Origin: Flaviflexus massiliensis
GTDB taxonomy: Bacteria > Actinomycetota > Actinomycetes > Actinomycetales > Actinomycetaceae
Assembly (NCBI RefSeq): GCF_001375495.1
Contig: NZ_LN831058.1
Location: 1,260,768-1,324,767 of the forward strand
Reading direction: 5' to 3'
Length of the DNA: 64,000 nucleotides
Part shown: positions 36,117-45,423 of the stretch, piece by piece
How positions within the stretch are numbered: position 1 is the stretch's first letter
Layout of the letters: each line of letters begins with the position of its first letter
Made by a program: the position numbers and the translations under genes
The notes under the pieces: generated by a model
Told to the model about the DNA's origin: nothing
The model's input: the letters and a program-made list of their open reading frames with translations, nothing else
The model's database searches: none

Positions 36117-39100
36117 ATGATACGAAGAGGTATTGCCGCAACCGCGGCAATTGCTCTGACTACGAGTGGTATTGGTTTACTATCGGTAGCCGCGGTGGCT
36201 GCTGATGAGGCTAGATATCTGCCGGCGTCAGAGATTACTTGGACAAGCACCCCGGAAGAAGAAACCGCTAGTTATAACGTATGGCACTTCGACCCCAGTT
36301 CGACGGTCGCGGCCGAGCAGAAGCTCAATGGTCTCCTCGTCAAGGCGGGAGAGCGCGCTCTCATCGTTGAGGGAACCGGCAACGATGTTGTGGAAAATGG
36401 CGGACAGCCCGTCGATGCCACGAGTGTGACCGACCTTGCCTCGAGCCTAGATGTGGTCACCTCGCACCCCAACCTGGTTCACTACCAGATTCCGGTCTTT
36501 TATGGCTGGGGTGAAGAGGGTATAGCACCCAAATTCACGACCCTGCGCAAGCAGGTAAGCGCGGAAGACGATAAATGGGTGAGTTCCGCAGCCATCGATG
36601 CTGATGGCGATGGCACCCCTGAAATTGCGCACAATGCCACCTACAACATTACCGAGATTGCCGATGCCCTCGACGAGGCGGGCGGTGACAACGTCACGCC
36701 GATCGCCGCGGGATTCATTATTGACAAGGTCGATACTGACGTTCTCGTTTCGTCTTTCACCGCAAACGGTGAGCAGGTGAAGTTCTATGGCGCTCCCGTT
36801 GCGGACAGCTACACGGGTGAGGCGCAGACGCTCGTCCACCAGCAGATTCGTCCCGATGAGGCCGTGTACAACGGTTGGCACCAGGGACACGAGCCCGCTC
36901 GTGGAGAGTACGTCACCGTCATGGAGAACGGTGTCCCGGCAGGACTCAAGCTGACCCGGGACGTCCAGATCCTCAACGGCCTGGGTGACGACCTGGCTCT
37001 GGTGAATGCGCTCGAGCTGGCTCGTACGATGGAAGTTGAAGTTGCCGAGGGGTCTTCCCCGGTATGGTCGCAGATCCCGATCTTTGCGTTCCAGGATGGC
37101 GTGCTTGGTGATGGCCAGTTCACGACACTGCGCGCACAGATCCCCGCATCGGGCAAGCTCGCCGATGCCGAAGCGTGGGTTTCCAGCCGAGACATCAAGG
37201 ATGCCACCGGCGCGATCATTATCAAGTCCGGCGAAGCTCTGTCGTTCGATGAGCTTCTCAGCAAGATCGACAACCATGCAGTTATTGGATACGGCTTCCT
37301 CACGAGCGGAGCAAACGCCAATGCGACCGTTCGCTCTGTCACGTTTGATGGTGTGACAACGTCGTTCTACCAGGAGCAGGCTGCCTGGGAGGCGGATGAC
37401 GTGTACGTCCCGCTGTCGGCAATTGTTCCGACCTCCAACGCAGCGGAAGAAACCGAGAACTACAATGTCTGGCACTTCGACCCCAGCTCAACGACGGATG
37501 CTGACCAGAAGCGCAACGGCATCGTCGTTCCGCAGGGCGAACGCGCCCTCATCGTTGAAGGTAACGGCAACGACCTAGTCGGTCCCACCGGAGCATTGGC
37601 AGACAGTACAGCGATCCCTGCTCTTATTGAAAGCCTGGAGATCGTGACGTCCAACGATGCGCTCGTTCACTACCAGATCCCACTTCGCTTCGACTACAAC
37701 GAGGAAATGGGATCCTGGAACTGGGCCACACTTCGCCAGCGTGCAGATGCTGATAACGATCAGTGGATCAGCTCCCGCGCCATTGGCACCGACATCAAGG
37801 CAAACACCGCCTACCCGATCGACGAGATCGTCGCAGCACTGAATTCGTACGGCGATGCCCGCGTCATTGCAGCCGGATTTATCATTGACAAGCCCTCCGA
37901 GGATGTCCTCATTTCATCCTTCTCCGCGAAGGACGTGACGACATACTTCTACGAGGCAGATGAAGCAACGGGAAGCTACGACGGGGCAGACGAGTTCGTC
38001 ATTGACGAGCAGATTCGTCCCGACGAAGAAGCCTATCCAGGATGGCACGATGGCCACCCGAACCCGGGAACCTATGAGACGGTCTACCGTGGCCCCCAAG
38101 CCAATGGCGTCCAGCTTGAAGGAACCGTCCAGCTCATCAACGGATTCGAACCCGAGAACTTCATCCAGAATGGTGTGGAGCTGGCTTCCACCCTTGAAGT
38201 TGATATCGCATCCGGTGACGATCCGGTCTTCGCGCAGATCCCGATCTTCTACTACCCAGACGGCAGCCTGAACGAGAAGTTCACGACCATCCGAACAGAG
38301 TTCAACGAGTCTGGAATCATCTCTGAGGATGCCCAGTGGACCACTTCGCAGAACATCGTTGACTCGAACGGCGACGTTGTCATTGCCAAGAACACCAGTG
38401 CATCACTGGCTGACATCAAGGCAGCGCTCGGTAAGCACGATGTTCTCGCGTACGGGATTCTCACGTGGGAATCCGGCCCCGTCGTCATCAACTCCATCAC
38501 CTTCGATGGTGTAACCACGAGCTTTGTTGGTAACGCGGTAGCGGTTGCACCCGAAGCCCCGACCCAGTCCGGTGACAATGGTGAAACCATTACGATCCCG
38601 ACGGTTGACGGAGTCGAATACCTCGTCGGTGGCGAAGTGCAGACAGGCGAGATTACTCTGAACATCGGTGAGAGTGTGACCGTCACGGCACGCGCTGCAG
38701 ACGGCTACGCATTCGAAGACGGAGCTGTCACCGAGTGGACGCTCTCCTACATCAACACCGTTGTCGAGGCAGAAGCGCCAACGCTTGAGGACAATGTCGT
38801 GACGATTCCGACCGTTGAGGGTGTCGAATACCTTCTCGATGGGGAGACCGTCACAGGCGACATCACTCTGCTCGTTGGGCAGACAATTGAGATTACGGCA
38901 CGTGCTATCGACGGCTACGAGCTTCAGGGCGATGCTGACTGGTCGTTCACCTATGTGAATACCCAGATCACGGCAACCGCTCCGGCCTTTGAGGACAACA
39001 CGATCACGATCCCCGTGGTTGAAGGCGTGGAATACCTCGTTGACGGCGAAGCCGTCACGGGTGACATCACCGTGCCGATCGATTCGACAGTGACCGTGAC

Positions 39101-40694
39101 CGCGCAGGCAACCGCCGGATACGACCTTGTCGGTACCACCTCGTGGGACTTTGACTATGTCGACGTGATCGTCACAGCCACGGCCCCGACCTTCGAGAAC
39201 AATGCCATCTCCATCCCTGTGTTCGACGGTGTGGAGTATGTGGTTGATGGCGAGGTTGTCACAGGTTCGGTCGCGGTTGAGATTGGTGAAACCGTTGAGG
39301 TGACTGCTCGCGCGATTGCCGGTTATGAGCTTGCTGGGGATTCGGCTGCTAGCTGGTCGTTTGCTTACGTGAATGTCGTGGTTGGGGCGAAGGCTCCGGC
39401 CTTAGAGGACAACACGATCACCATTCCTGTGGTCGAGGGCGTCGAGTACGTGGTTGACGGCGAGGTCGTTTCTGGCACGGTCGAAATCACGAAGGACACG
39501 ACTGTCACGGCTCGTGCGATCGAGGGCTATGTCCTCGCAGAGGACTCAGTTACGGAGTGGGACTTCAAGTACGTTGCTCCGATCGTTGAGGTCACCGCGG
39601 TGGCCCCGGCCTTTGAGGACAACACGATCACGATCCCTGTGGTTGAGGGTGTTGAGTACCTGGTTGACGGCAAGGTCGTGTCCGGATCGGTCGCGGTTGA
39701 GATTAGTGAAACCGTTGAAGTCACCGCTCGCGCGATTGCCGGTTATGAGCTTGCTGAGGATTCGGCTGATAGTTGGTCCTTCACCTACGTCAACGACTCA
39801 GTGACAGCTGTTGCGCCGACGCTGCTCGGTAAGACAGTCACCATCCCGAACGTTAAGGGCGTCGAGTATGTCATTAACGGAAAGGTTGTGACTGGCACCT
39901 ACGATCTCGCAAACGGACAGACGGTGACCGTCACCGCTCGCGCAGTGCCCGGTTACGACCTGTTGGGAACCTCCTCCTGGAAGTTCAGCTACTCGGCAGT
40001 TGCCAAGGGCAATATCTTCTACATCCTGAACTCGTGGAATAAGCCCACCGAGGACTTCCGTTTTGCATACGGGCGTCAGGGAGATGAAGTGTTCGTGGGT
40101 GACTGGGATGGTGATGGCTACGACACGCTCGCAGTCCGTCGCGGCAACACCTTCTTTGTGAACAATGAGTTGCGTGGCGGAAACGCCGACAGCCCGTTCA
40201 AGTACGGCCGCGTCAACGACCAAGTGCTTGTTGGTGATTGGAACGGCGACGGCAAGGACACCTTCGGTATCCGCCGTGGCAATACGTTCCACCTGAAGAA
40301 CAGCCTTGCCGGTGGCAACGCCGACGCGTCGTTCAACTACGGTCGTACCACCGATGAAGTTTTCATCGGTGACTGGGACGGTGACAAGAAGGACACGGTG
40401 ACAGTACGCCGTGGCAACACCTTCCATGTCAGCAATTCCTTTACCGGCGGAAATGCTGCGCGGTCCTACACCTACGGGCGAGTGACCGACGATGCAATCG
40501 CAGGTGACTGGAACGGCGACGGTAAGGACACCATGTCACTCCGTCGTGGAAACACCTACATCATCAACAATGGACTCACTGGCGGCAATGCGGGTACTTC
40601 GATCCGATACGGTCGTGCAAATGACAACGTCATCATTGGCGACTGGAACGGCGACGGCATCGATACGATTGCTGTGAACCGTTACGTTGGCTGA
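36117..40694 (+). CDS. Large secreted three-tier repeat protein
   Basis: About 1525 residues. A signal peptide ends near AVAADEA (residue 30). Tier 1 (about 30-810) is four divergent units of about 195 residues in A-B-A-B order. The A units carry YNVWHFDPSST and GERALIVEG; the B units carry EQIRPDE and GWH.GH; all four share QIP, a TLR/TIR motif and a Trp-Ser-Ser-type turn. Tier 2 (about 810-1295) is seven repeats of about 70 residues with ITIPVVEGVEYLVDG and TARAIAGYEL cores, like bacterial Ig-type surface repeats. Tier 3 (about 1296-1525) is five repeats of about 45 residues, each with a calcium-binding-like GDWDGDG.DT loop. There is no LPXTG or C-terminal anchor, so attachment is probably non-covalent. 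An adhesin or matrix protein is a guess. ATG 36114 and TTG 36105 are alternative starts. Confidence 0.85.
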   Translation: MIRRGIAATAAIALTTSGIGLLSVAAVAADEARYLPASEITWTSTPEEETASYNVWHFDPSSTVAAEQKLNGLLVKAGERALIVEGTGNDVVENGGQPVDATSVTDLASSLDVVTSHPNLVHYQIPVFYGWGEEGIAPKFTTLRKQVSAEDDKWVSSAAIDADGDGTPEIAHNATYNITEIADALDEAGGDNVTPIAAGFIIDKVDTDVLVSSFTANGEQVKFYGAPVADSYTGEAQTLVHQQIRPDEAVYNGWHQGHEPARGEYVTVMENGVPAGLKLTRDVQILNGLGDDLALVNALELARTMEVEVAEGSSPVWSQIPIFAFQDGVLGDGQFTTLRAQIPASGKLADAEAWVSSRDIKDATGAIIIKSGEALSFDELLSKIDNHAVIGYGFLTSGANANATVRSVTFDGVTTSFYQEQAAWEADDVYVPLSAIVPTSNAAEETENYNVWHFDPSSTTDADQKRNGIVVPQGERALIVEGNGNDLVGPTGALADSTAIPALIESLEIVTSNDALVHYQIPLRFDYNEEMGSWNWATLRQRADADNDQWISSRAIGTDIKANTAYPIDEIVAALNSYGDARVIAAGFIIDKPSEDVLISSFSAKDVTTYFYEADEATGSYDGADEFVIDEQIRPDEEAYPGWHDGHPNPGTYETVYRGPQANGVQLEGTVQLINGFEPENFIQNGVELASTLEVDIASGDDPVFAQIPIFYYPDGSLNEKFTTIRTEFNESGIISEDAQWTTSQNIVDSNGDVVIAKNTSASLADIKAALGKHDVLAYGILTWESGPVVINSITFDGVTTSFVGNAVAVAPEAPTQSGDNGETITIPTVDGVEYLVGGEVQTGEITLNIGESVTVTARAADGYAFEDGAVTEWTLSYINTVVEAEAPTLEDNVVTIPTVEGVEYLLDGETVTGDITLLVGQTIEITARAIDGYELQGDADWSFTYVNTQITATAPAFEDNTITIPVVEGVEYLVDGEAVTGDITVPIDSTVTVTAQATAGYDLVGTTSWDFDYVDVIVTATAPTFENNAISIPVFDGVEYVVDGEVVTGSVAVEIGETVEVTARAIAGYELAGDSAASWSFAYVNVVVGAKAPALEDNTITIPVVEGVEYVVDGEVVSGTVEITKDTTVTARAIEGYVLAEDSVTEWDFKYVAPIVEVTAVAPAFEDNTITIPVVEGVEYLVDGKVVSGSVAVEISETVEVTARAIAGYELAEDSADSWSFTYVNDSVTAVAPTLLGKTVTIPNVKGVEYVINGKVVTGTYDLANGQTVTVTARAVPGYDLLGTSSWKFSYSAVAKGNIFYILNSWNKPTEDFRFAYGRQGDEVFVGDWDGDGYDTLAVRRGNTFFVNNELRGGNADSPFKYGRVNDQVLVGDWNGDGKDTFGIRRGNTFHLKNSLAGGNADASFNYGRTTDEVFIGDWDGDKKDTVTVRRGNTFHVSNSFTGGNAARSYTYGRVTDDAIAGDWNGDGKDTMSLRRGNTYIINNGLTGGNAGTSIRYGRANDNVIIGDWNGDGIDTIAVNRYVG
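38549..40000 (+). repeat. Seven ~70-residue coding repeats
   Basis: Seven copies of a unit of about 204-216 bases inside the secreted protein gene. Copies four and six are nearly the same at DNA level: 39267-39358 and 39687-39778 differ at seven of 92 positions, at an exact offset of 420 bases. Copies three, five and six share long runs around GAGGACAACACGATCA. This suggests recent duplication or gene conversion among copies. Confidence 0.85.
40005..40691 (+). repeat. Five ~45-residue C-terminal GDWDGDG repeats
   Basis: Each unit runs from a GNTF-type start through GGNAD and YGR to a GDWDGDG.DT loop and a VRRG ending. The Asp/Asn-rich loops look like calcium sites of the FG-GAP/VCBS kind. 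Similar terminal repeats are found on actinobacterial wall hydrolases and other exported proteins, where they are presumed to bind the cell surface. Confidence 0.8.
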
Positions 40695-40710
40695 TTCCTA
40701 AACCAACACG

Positions 40711-40750
40711 TGAGGGGTGCTGGCAGCGAAACTGCAACCAGCACCCCTCA
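40711..40750. terminator. Terminator hairpin after the repeat protein
   Basis: A 13-bp perfect stem (40711-40723 with 40738-40750), extended inside the loop by CAG/CTG around CGAAA. It sits 16 bases after the stop, between convergent genes, and is probably used from both sides. Confidence 0.8.
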
Positions 40751-40828
40751 ACTCATTTGTAACCCCGGTGAATGAAAGCGAATTGCTCGCCTGTTTCCCA
40801 TTTATTGCTCGACCGGGGGAGCTAGATA

Positions 40829-41761
40829 CTAGAGGTCCGGCAGGTTCTCAGCCAGATAGGGAAGTGCCCGCGATGTGCCGATGTAAACGTGGAGGTCGGC
40901 AAACTTATCGCCGCGAGTATCGCCACGATTAATGATGGCAATCGGTTTGCTGTCCCGATGAGCTTCCCGAACGTATCGCAAGGCCGACGCGACAGCGAGC
41001 GAGCTTCCAGCCACAAGAACAGCGTCAGACTCGGAAACAATGGCACGTGCCTCAGCCGTGTCCTCGGGGCGGACCGTGCCACCGAAGAAGACAACGTCCG
41101 TGCGGAGAATACCGCCACAGATCGGGCAGTCCGCAACGACAAATCCTGACGTCTGCTCAATAGCCGCATCAGCATCGGGAGCAATCTCAACATCATCAAT
41201 GTGACGCTCTGCCCATCCCGGATTCAGTTCTGTCAAGATCACGTTCAGCTCGGAACGCGGCATGATCATGCCGCATTGAGTGCAGGTGACCCGGTCCCCT
41301 CGACCGTGGAGATTCACTAGACGCTTTGTTCCCGCCGCACCATGTAGCATGTCAACGTTTTGCGTAATGATCCCGGTGACGATTCCGCGTTCTTCGAGGA
41401 ATGCGAGTGCCCGGTGGCCGACATTTGGCTTCGCCTTGTAGGGGTGCCGCCACCCTACGTGATTCCGTGCCCAATAGTGGGAGCGGAAGGATTCAGAGGC
41501 CATGAACTGCTGAATTGTCATGGGGTTGCGGGGTGGAGAGCCGGGGGACCGATAATCTGGCAATCCCGAATCCGTCGAGATTCCCGCGCCGGTAATAACC
41601 GCGAGCTTCTTGCGTTCGAGGAGCCGCAATGCTGGTGCTAGGGCCTCCGCTAAGTTGGTAGGCTCTGGCCGAGCAGCATCAGCCGGTGGTGCTTCGATGT
41701 TCTTGATACGAAGCCGCGGGGCTGCGCCGTTCGGAAAGTAATCCTCGATCGAGTTGGCCAT
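40829..41761 (-). CDS. Sir2-family NAD-dependent protein deacylase
   Basis: 310-residue sirtuin. The NAD-binding motif reads VITGAGISTDSGLPDYRS. The catalytic His lies in QNVDMLH-type context with NLHGR downstream, and a Cys4 zinc site is formed by CTQCG and CPICGG. It removes acyl groups from lysines with consumption of NAD. An N-terminal extension of about 50 residues precedes the Rossmann fold. I start it at ATG 41761; an in-frame GTG 14 codons upstream is less likely. It is convergent with the repeat-protein gene and stands alone. Confidence 0.9.
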   Translation of the reverse strand: MANSIEDYFPNGAAPRLRIKNIEAPPADAARPEPTNLAEALAPALRLLERKKLAVITGAGISTDSGLPDYRSPGSPPRNPMTIQQFMASESFRSHYWARNHVGWRHPYKAKPNVGHRALAFLEERGIVTGIITQNVDMLHGAAGTKRLVNLHGRGDRVTCTQCGMIMPRSELNVILTELNPGWAERHIDDVEIAPDADAAIEQTSGFVVADCPICGGILRTDVVFFGGTVRPEDTAEARAIVSESDAVLVAGSSLAVASALRYVREAHRDSKPIAIINRGDTRGDKFADLHVYIGTSRALPYLAENLPDL

Positions 41762-41907
41762 GGGAATTACTGTAGCGGACGGTCTCCTTCGACACGGTCG
41801 CACAGATCGCTGTTCGTTATTGGCGAGCTGACAGCGAAAACCGCCATCCCAGGATCCTCATGCGCTCCTCATCTGTCTGTCCTAAAGGGTGCCTAGTGTT
41901 CCTAATC

Positions 41908-42718
41908 ATGATGAGAGATATTCGTGCCAAGGTGCGAGAGAACATGGGGTCCCGGTTCACCCGAGTCTGGTGGATCGCACTGTTTGGTATGTGTCACCCT
42001 CATTGTCGGGGTTCTGATTTTGGACATGATGCACCGCCTGCACCACGTGCGCGGCATGTTCCCCTTCGCCGGCCACCACTGGTTTGATTCCGATGCGGAC
42101 CGGAGCCTGTCGGAAATGATCGGATACATCCAGTCCCTGGCCTCGGCGTGGCTCATTCTGTTCTTGGCGGTCGCAGTCAAGAAAGGTTGGACCCACATTG
42201 TTCTTGGCCAAACCATGATCCTCATCGTTCTCGACGACTACCTCCGGATTCACGAGGAGCTTCGTGGCACCTTTATTGACCTGCTGAGCCTCGAACCCAT
42301 GTGGGGCTTGAGAGCTGAAGATCTCGGCGAGCTACTTGCCTGGCTGTTCCTCGGCATTCCGATTCTCATCTCTGCAGTTCTGGCATGGAAGTATTCGGGT
42401 AGGAGAGCACGCAATCAAACCAAGTACTTTATAGCAGGACTTGGATTCCTGCTTTTCTTCGCTGTCGTCATTGACATGATTGCGATTCTTCTTGGTGGGA
42501 TAGGGATCGAAGCTGGTGCGCTCGGATGGCAGGGGAGGGCGTACTACGTCCTGACCATCTCAGAGTCGGGTGGTGAACTTGCTGGGCAGTCAATAATTTT
42601 CGTCACGACCCTGTTCTTTGCCCTTCAATACCTCAATCGAGCTGCAACTCGCTCGGAGTCCGACGAAAGACTCGATGCCGAGTCGCAGGTAATGAATTTG
42701 AATGGCAGGGATAATTAG
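41908..42718 (+). CDS. Six-segment membrane protein with apparent N-terminal frameshift
   Basis: Unrecognised membrane protein of about 270 residues with some six membrane segments. A charged DDYLRIHEELRG loop follows the third segment. The natural-looking N-terminus (MMRDIRAKVRENMGSRFTR, then WWIALFG) begins at ATG 41908 in one frame, while the hydrophobic continuation (CVTLIVGVLILDMMHRL) lies in the next frame. The switch falls near 41986-41992, as if one extra base were present. Read as one frame, the 3' part runs from GTG 41924 (poor N-terminus) or ATG 42026 to the TAG at 42716-42718. No homopolymer marks the spot. It may be a real mutation or a sequencing error. Function unknown. Confidence 0.6.
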
Positions 42719-42919
42719 CGAACGCATTGCCTAGGGAGATGCTTGGTCTCTATAAGCCAACGTGGTTGTCGAAGAACTTCAGAAAAAACCGATAGAGAGT
42801 TCCATTCAGCCGGCATTCCTATTGGACCAACAACTTCGTCAGTCTCAATCGTGGAAGATGGTCTGACTGAGGGGGTCCCAAAGTGAAGTTGCGGTACCAC
42901 CAAAGCAGATTTATCCCAG

Positions 42920-42993
42920 TGCCCCCAACAGGACTCGAACCTGTGACCCATGGATTATGAGTCCACTGCTCTAACCGACTGAGCTATAGGGGC
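42920..42993 (-). tRNA. tRNA with CAT anticodon (Met, or Ile2)
   Basis: 74 bases on the reverse strand form a full cloverleaf: acceptor GCCCCTA, D-arm with GGTTAGAGC, anticodon loop ACTCATAATC with anticodon CAT, and a TTCGAGT T-loop. The 3' CCA is not encoded. CAT can be elongator Met, or Ile2 after lysidine modification; it is not an obvious initiator, because position 1 pairs as G-C. Elongator Met is my default call. Confidence 0.9.
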
Positions 42994-43304
42994 AACGCAT
43001 ACATTCTAGAGGACCAATGCGACGTTGAGAAAACGAAGCGCATGCCTCCGGTCTGGAAGTGGATCTCTCTGTTGTGTGGCAACGTGTGTGTGGCAACGTG
43101 CTCGGTTGTCTGAGAGGCCGAGAGCCCCCGTTAGGGTACTCGGATTAATCTCATTCACATTCCTCCGGCTCAAGTTCATTGTCTTGAATAGCTTATTTCA
43201 AGTCATAGTGCTTGAACGGTTGTGAAGCTAGCTAAGTTTCCGGAGAAGGTGGCGATACGGGGAGCTCTTGCAAGCTGCATTCTCGAAGTACACGAATTCC
43301 GTGC
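42994..43304. other. Gap without a recognisable gene
   Basis: No credible coding region is seen. It contains a 14-bp tandem duplication (43073-43086 and 43087-43100, unit TGTGTGGCAACGTG). It borders the pseudogene remnants and is probably decaying sequence. Confidence 0.6.
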
Positions 43305-43550
43305 TTAGGAATTGTGGATGTCACGGCCTTTCAACAGCCTCAGGCTCGCGAGGTAGAGGACGATGGTGAGGGCGATCACGATTGCCAGCGGTAAGACCTT
43401 TAACTCGCTGTATGGGAGCAGGGGAGTGTGCGTGAAGCGAGAGAAATTACTCAACCATTGCGGGGTTTTGATGAGTTCCCCAAGGAAGAGGTCAAAGTCG
43501 ATAAAGAACACGAGGATCCAGGAATAAGGGGTAAACCTCGGGTTGTGGGA
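43305..43550 (-). pseudogene. C-terminal remnant of an ABC-2 type permease
   Basis: About 80 residues in one reverse frame give YSWILVFFIDFDLF, LPYSELKVLPL, a last membrane segment and an ending LLKGRDIHNS. The pattern of a Leu/Pro-Gln-Trp-Leu turn, then FTHTP, a final membrane helix and a terminal Arg-Asp-Ile matches the C-terminus of large drug-exporter permeases (polyketide antibiotic exporter type). There is no start codon context or N-terminal part; the frame begins inside sequence shared with the adjacent acylase remnant. Confidence 0.55.
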
Positions 43551-44205
43551 ATCTCGAGATCGCGTTCCGGTTCACGAATCTTCCGCAGTTTCTCGACCTC
43601 CTCACCCCAGTTGTGGAGCACCGTGGCGCGAGCAATTTCATTCCGAATATTGAAGTAAAGCCCGTGCGCCCTCATCCGCGACACATCCGTCGGATCCCAC
43701 TTCGCTGGTTCGTACTGGAGGGCCCTGAACTCGAGCGGTGCTTCAATGACACCGGATTCGATGAGGGAGATATAGGCGTTGATACCAGCGGTGAACGCTT
43801 CTGCCACCGATTTGGTTGAATTGGCATACGCAAGCCACTCCGCACGCATGTCACCACGGTAAATAAACTTCTTCGCTGCCCGGTCGTATGGAACGAGACG
43901 TTCTCCGAACACTTCAGCTAGGAGTCCGAGACTCCGGCGCCTGTGAAAGTCGAGTTGCCACAGGCGGTGTCGAGCGGCGTTGAAACCCTGAGCGAAATAA
44001 ACGTCATGGGTGGTGTTTGCGTATATGTGGGGCACGCCCACCTGTCGATTCGAATCTCTACATCGTCATCCAGTCCGGGGACTGTGTGCACTGCATCCGT
44101 CAAGGTGCCTCCGAAAGTCATCGTTGATTGTCGGGAGCCGCTGTTGCCTATGCCACATCGGCCTGCCATGCAGGTTAGCCGAAAGGCCTCACTGAAACAT
44201 GCCAA
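43550..44205 (-). pseudogene. Truncated, frameshifted penicillin acylase-family gene
   Basis: Two reverse frames together encode the N-terminal part of an Ntn-hydrolase acylase. The first (from about 44121) ends GLDDDVEIRIDR. The second continues GVPHIYANTTHDVYFAQGF, then RLWQLDFHRRRSLGLLAEVFG, the classic alpha-chain region of penicillin G/AHL acylases. A one-base loss near 44041 breaks the frame; restoring a G in the GG-GTGGGC run would mend it. After about 185 residues (LRKIREPERDLEIP) the homology stops abruptly, before the autocatalytic serine, where permease-remnant sequence begins. It is certainly inactive as an acylase. Confidence 0.75.
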
Positions 44206-44586
44206 ATGTATACACCACGTCTATTTCGAAGAAATGCCTCGTGACGTTATGTGCAATCTGATGGGGTGATACTGGCCCGGGGTTAAACTGCTTTGAAATC
44301 TCCGAGATTCCTATGAAACCCCTTGGTACCATCGGTGTCACCGTGAGTTCGGCGGATTTTTCGCATCGTTTTAGGCCTTCCGAATTGTCAGAAATGTGCC
44401 CCCATTTTGCAGTTAGGGGTAACTTGGACGTATTCCCAGGGACGTTGGCACGGCGTGCATATGTACTTCGTCTTTGCCCAAGCAAAGATTGACCCAACGC
44501 AAGTCGAAGCCGGATCTCCGAGTTTCTAAAAACGTTTTCGAACGACTTTATGTATCTCGGTGCCTGGTGAAGTCGGATGTTGAAGC
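44206..44586. other. Gap without a recognisable gene
   Basis: No supported gene is seen on either strand. Short open frames here have atypical composition. It is probably the former upstream region of the acylase gene plus decayed sequence. Confidence 0.55.
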
Positions 44587-45246
44587 CTATGAACGGGGAG
44601 GTGTAATCGAGTAAGTGGCTGCCTCGTTAGGCAATGGGCGCTGTGCGTGCGACAGGAAGAGAACGAAGAACTCATCGCTTGCAGGGGCGAGCTGCCAGGT
44701 GCCAAACCGAGCATCGAGCTTGAGCCCGGCTTCCTGTGCGTCGGCTTCGAAGTCGTCGATCTCGTACCCGCGGCCAGCGCCGAAACCAATCGTCATGCGC
44801 CCACCCGGTGCCAGGTGTTCCCTCATGCGAGTCAGAGAGGGAACGCGTTCACTACCCGCCAGAAATGTCATGACGTTGCCTGCCGAGACAATGTGGTCGA
44901 ATTGGGCGAGCCCGGAATCGGTCTGAAGCTGGAAGGTCGCGAGGTCTCCCGTGACCCACTGAGCGGAAGGATGGTCTTCCTGAGCGACAGAAATGAGGTA
45001 GGGGTCGAGATCGAGTCCGATCACCTGGTGACCACGCCTCGCAAGGTAGCCGCCGAGCCTGCCCGAGCCACATCCAGCATCAAGAATCCGTGATTCCCTT
45101 TTGGTCAGGGCATCGATGAGGCGGGCCTCTCCGTGAATATCGTGACCGGCTTGCTCTAGTGTCCGCCACCGCTGCGCGTAGTTCACCGCGTGATTCGGAT
45201 TCTGGCTGGTCACGGTCTTCCACACATTGACTTCAGGAGCGCTCAT
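44587..45246 (-). CDS. Class I SAM-dependent methyltransferase
   Basis: 219 residues. The Rossmann-fold motif I is ILDAGCGSGRLGGYLARRG (about residues 53-71), followed by an acidic motif II (VIGLDLDPYLI) and a GDL-type motif near residue 95. The substrate cannot be inferred. The ATG at 45246 has GATACT six bases upstream (45253-45258) and no ribosome site, so a leaderless transcript is possible. It stands alone between the pseudogenes and osmC. Confidence 0.85.
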   Translation of the reverse strand: MSAPEVNVWKTVTSQNPNHAVNYAQRWRTLEQAGHDIHGEARLIDALTKRESRILDAGCGSGRLGGYLARRGHQVIGLDLDPYLISVAQEDHPSAQWVTGDLATFQLQTDSGLAQFDHIVSAGNVMTFLAGSERVPSLTRMREHLAPGGRMTIGFGAGRGYEIDDFEADAQEAGLKLDARFGTWQLAPASDEFFVLFLSHAQRPLPNEAATYSITPPRS

Positions 45247-45423
45247 AACCCAAGTATCGGTCTTTCTTTTGAAAGTGTCGAACAGGCGTGATTTGAGGCG
45301 ACTTTGAACTAACTCAGAGCATGTGGGAGCGGTTTTGCGTTAGTGGGGGGATAGCTGGGTAGTTGCGCTGCGGAGGTAGTCGTAGAGTTTTTGGAACTAC
45401 GGAATCTTTGGAGTAGTAGAAAG

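Noticed and set aside
41986-41995. Programmed ribosomal frameshift in the membrane protein
   Set aside because: No slippery heptamer or downstream pseudoknot is apparent; an indel or sequence error is simpler.
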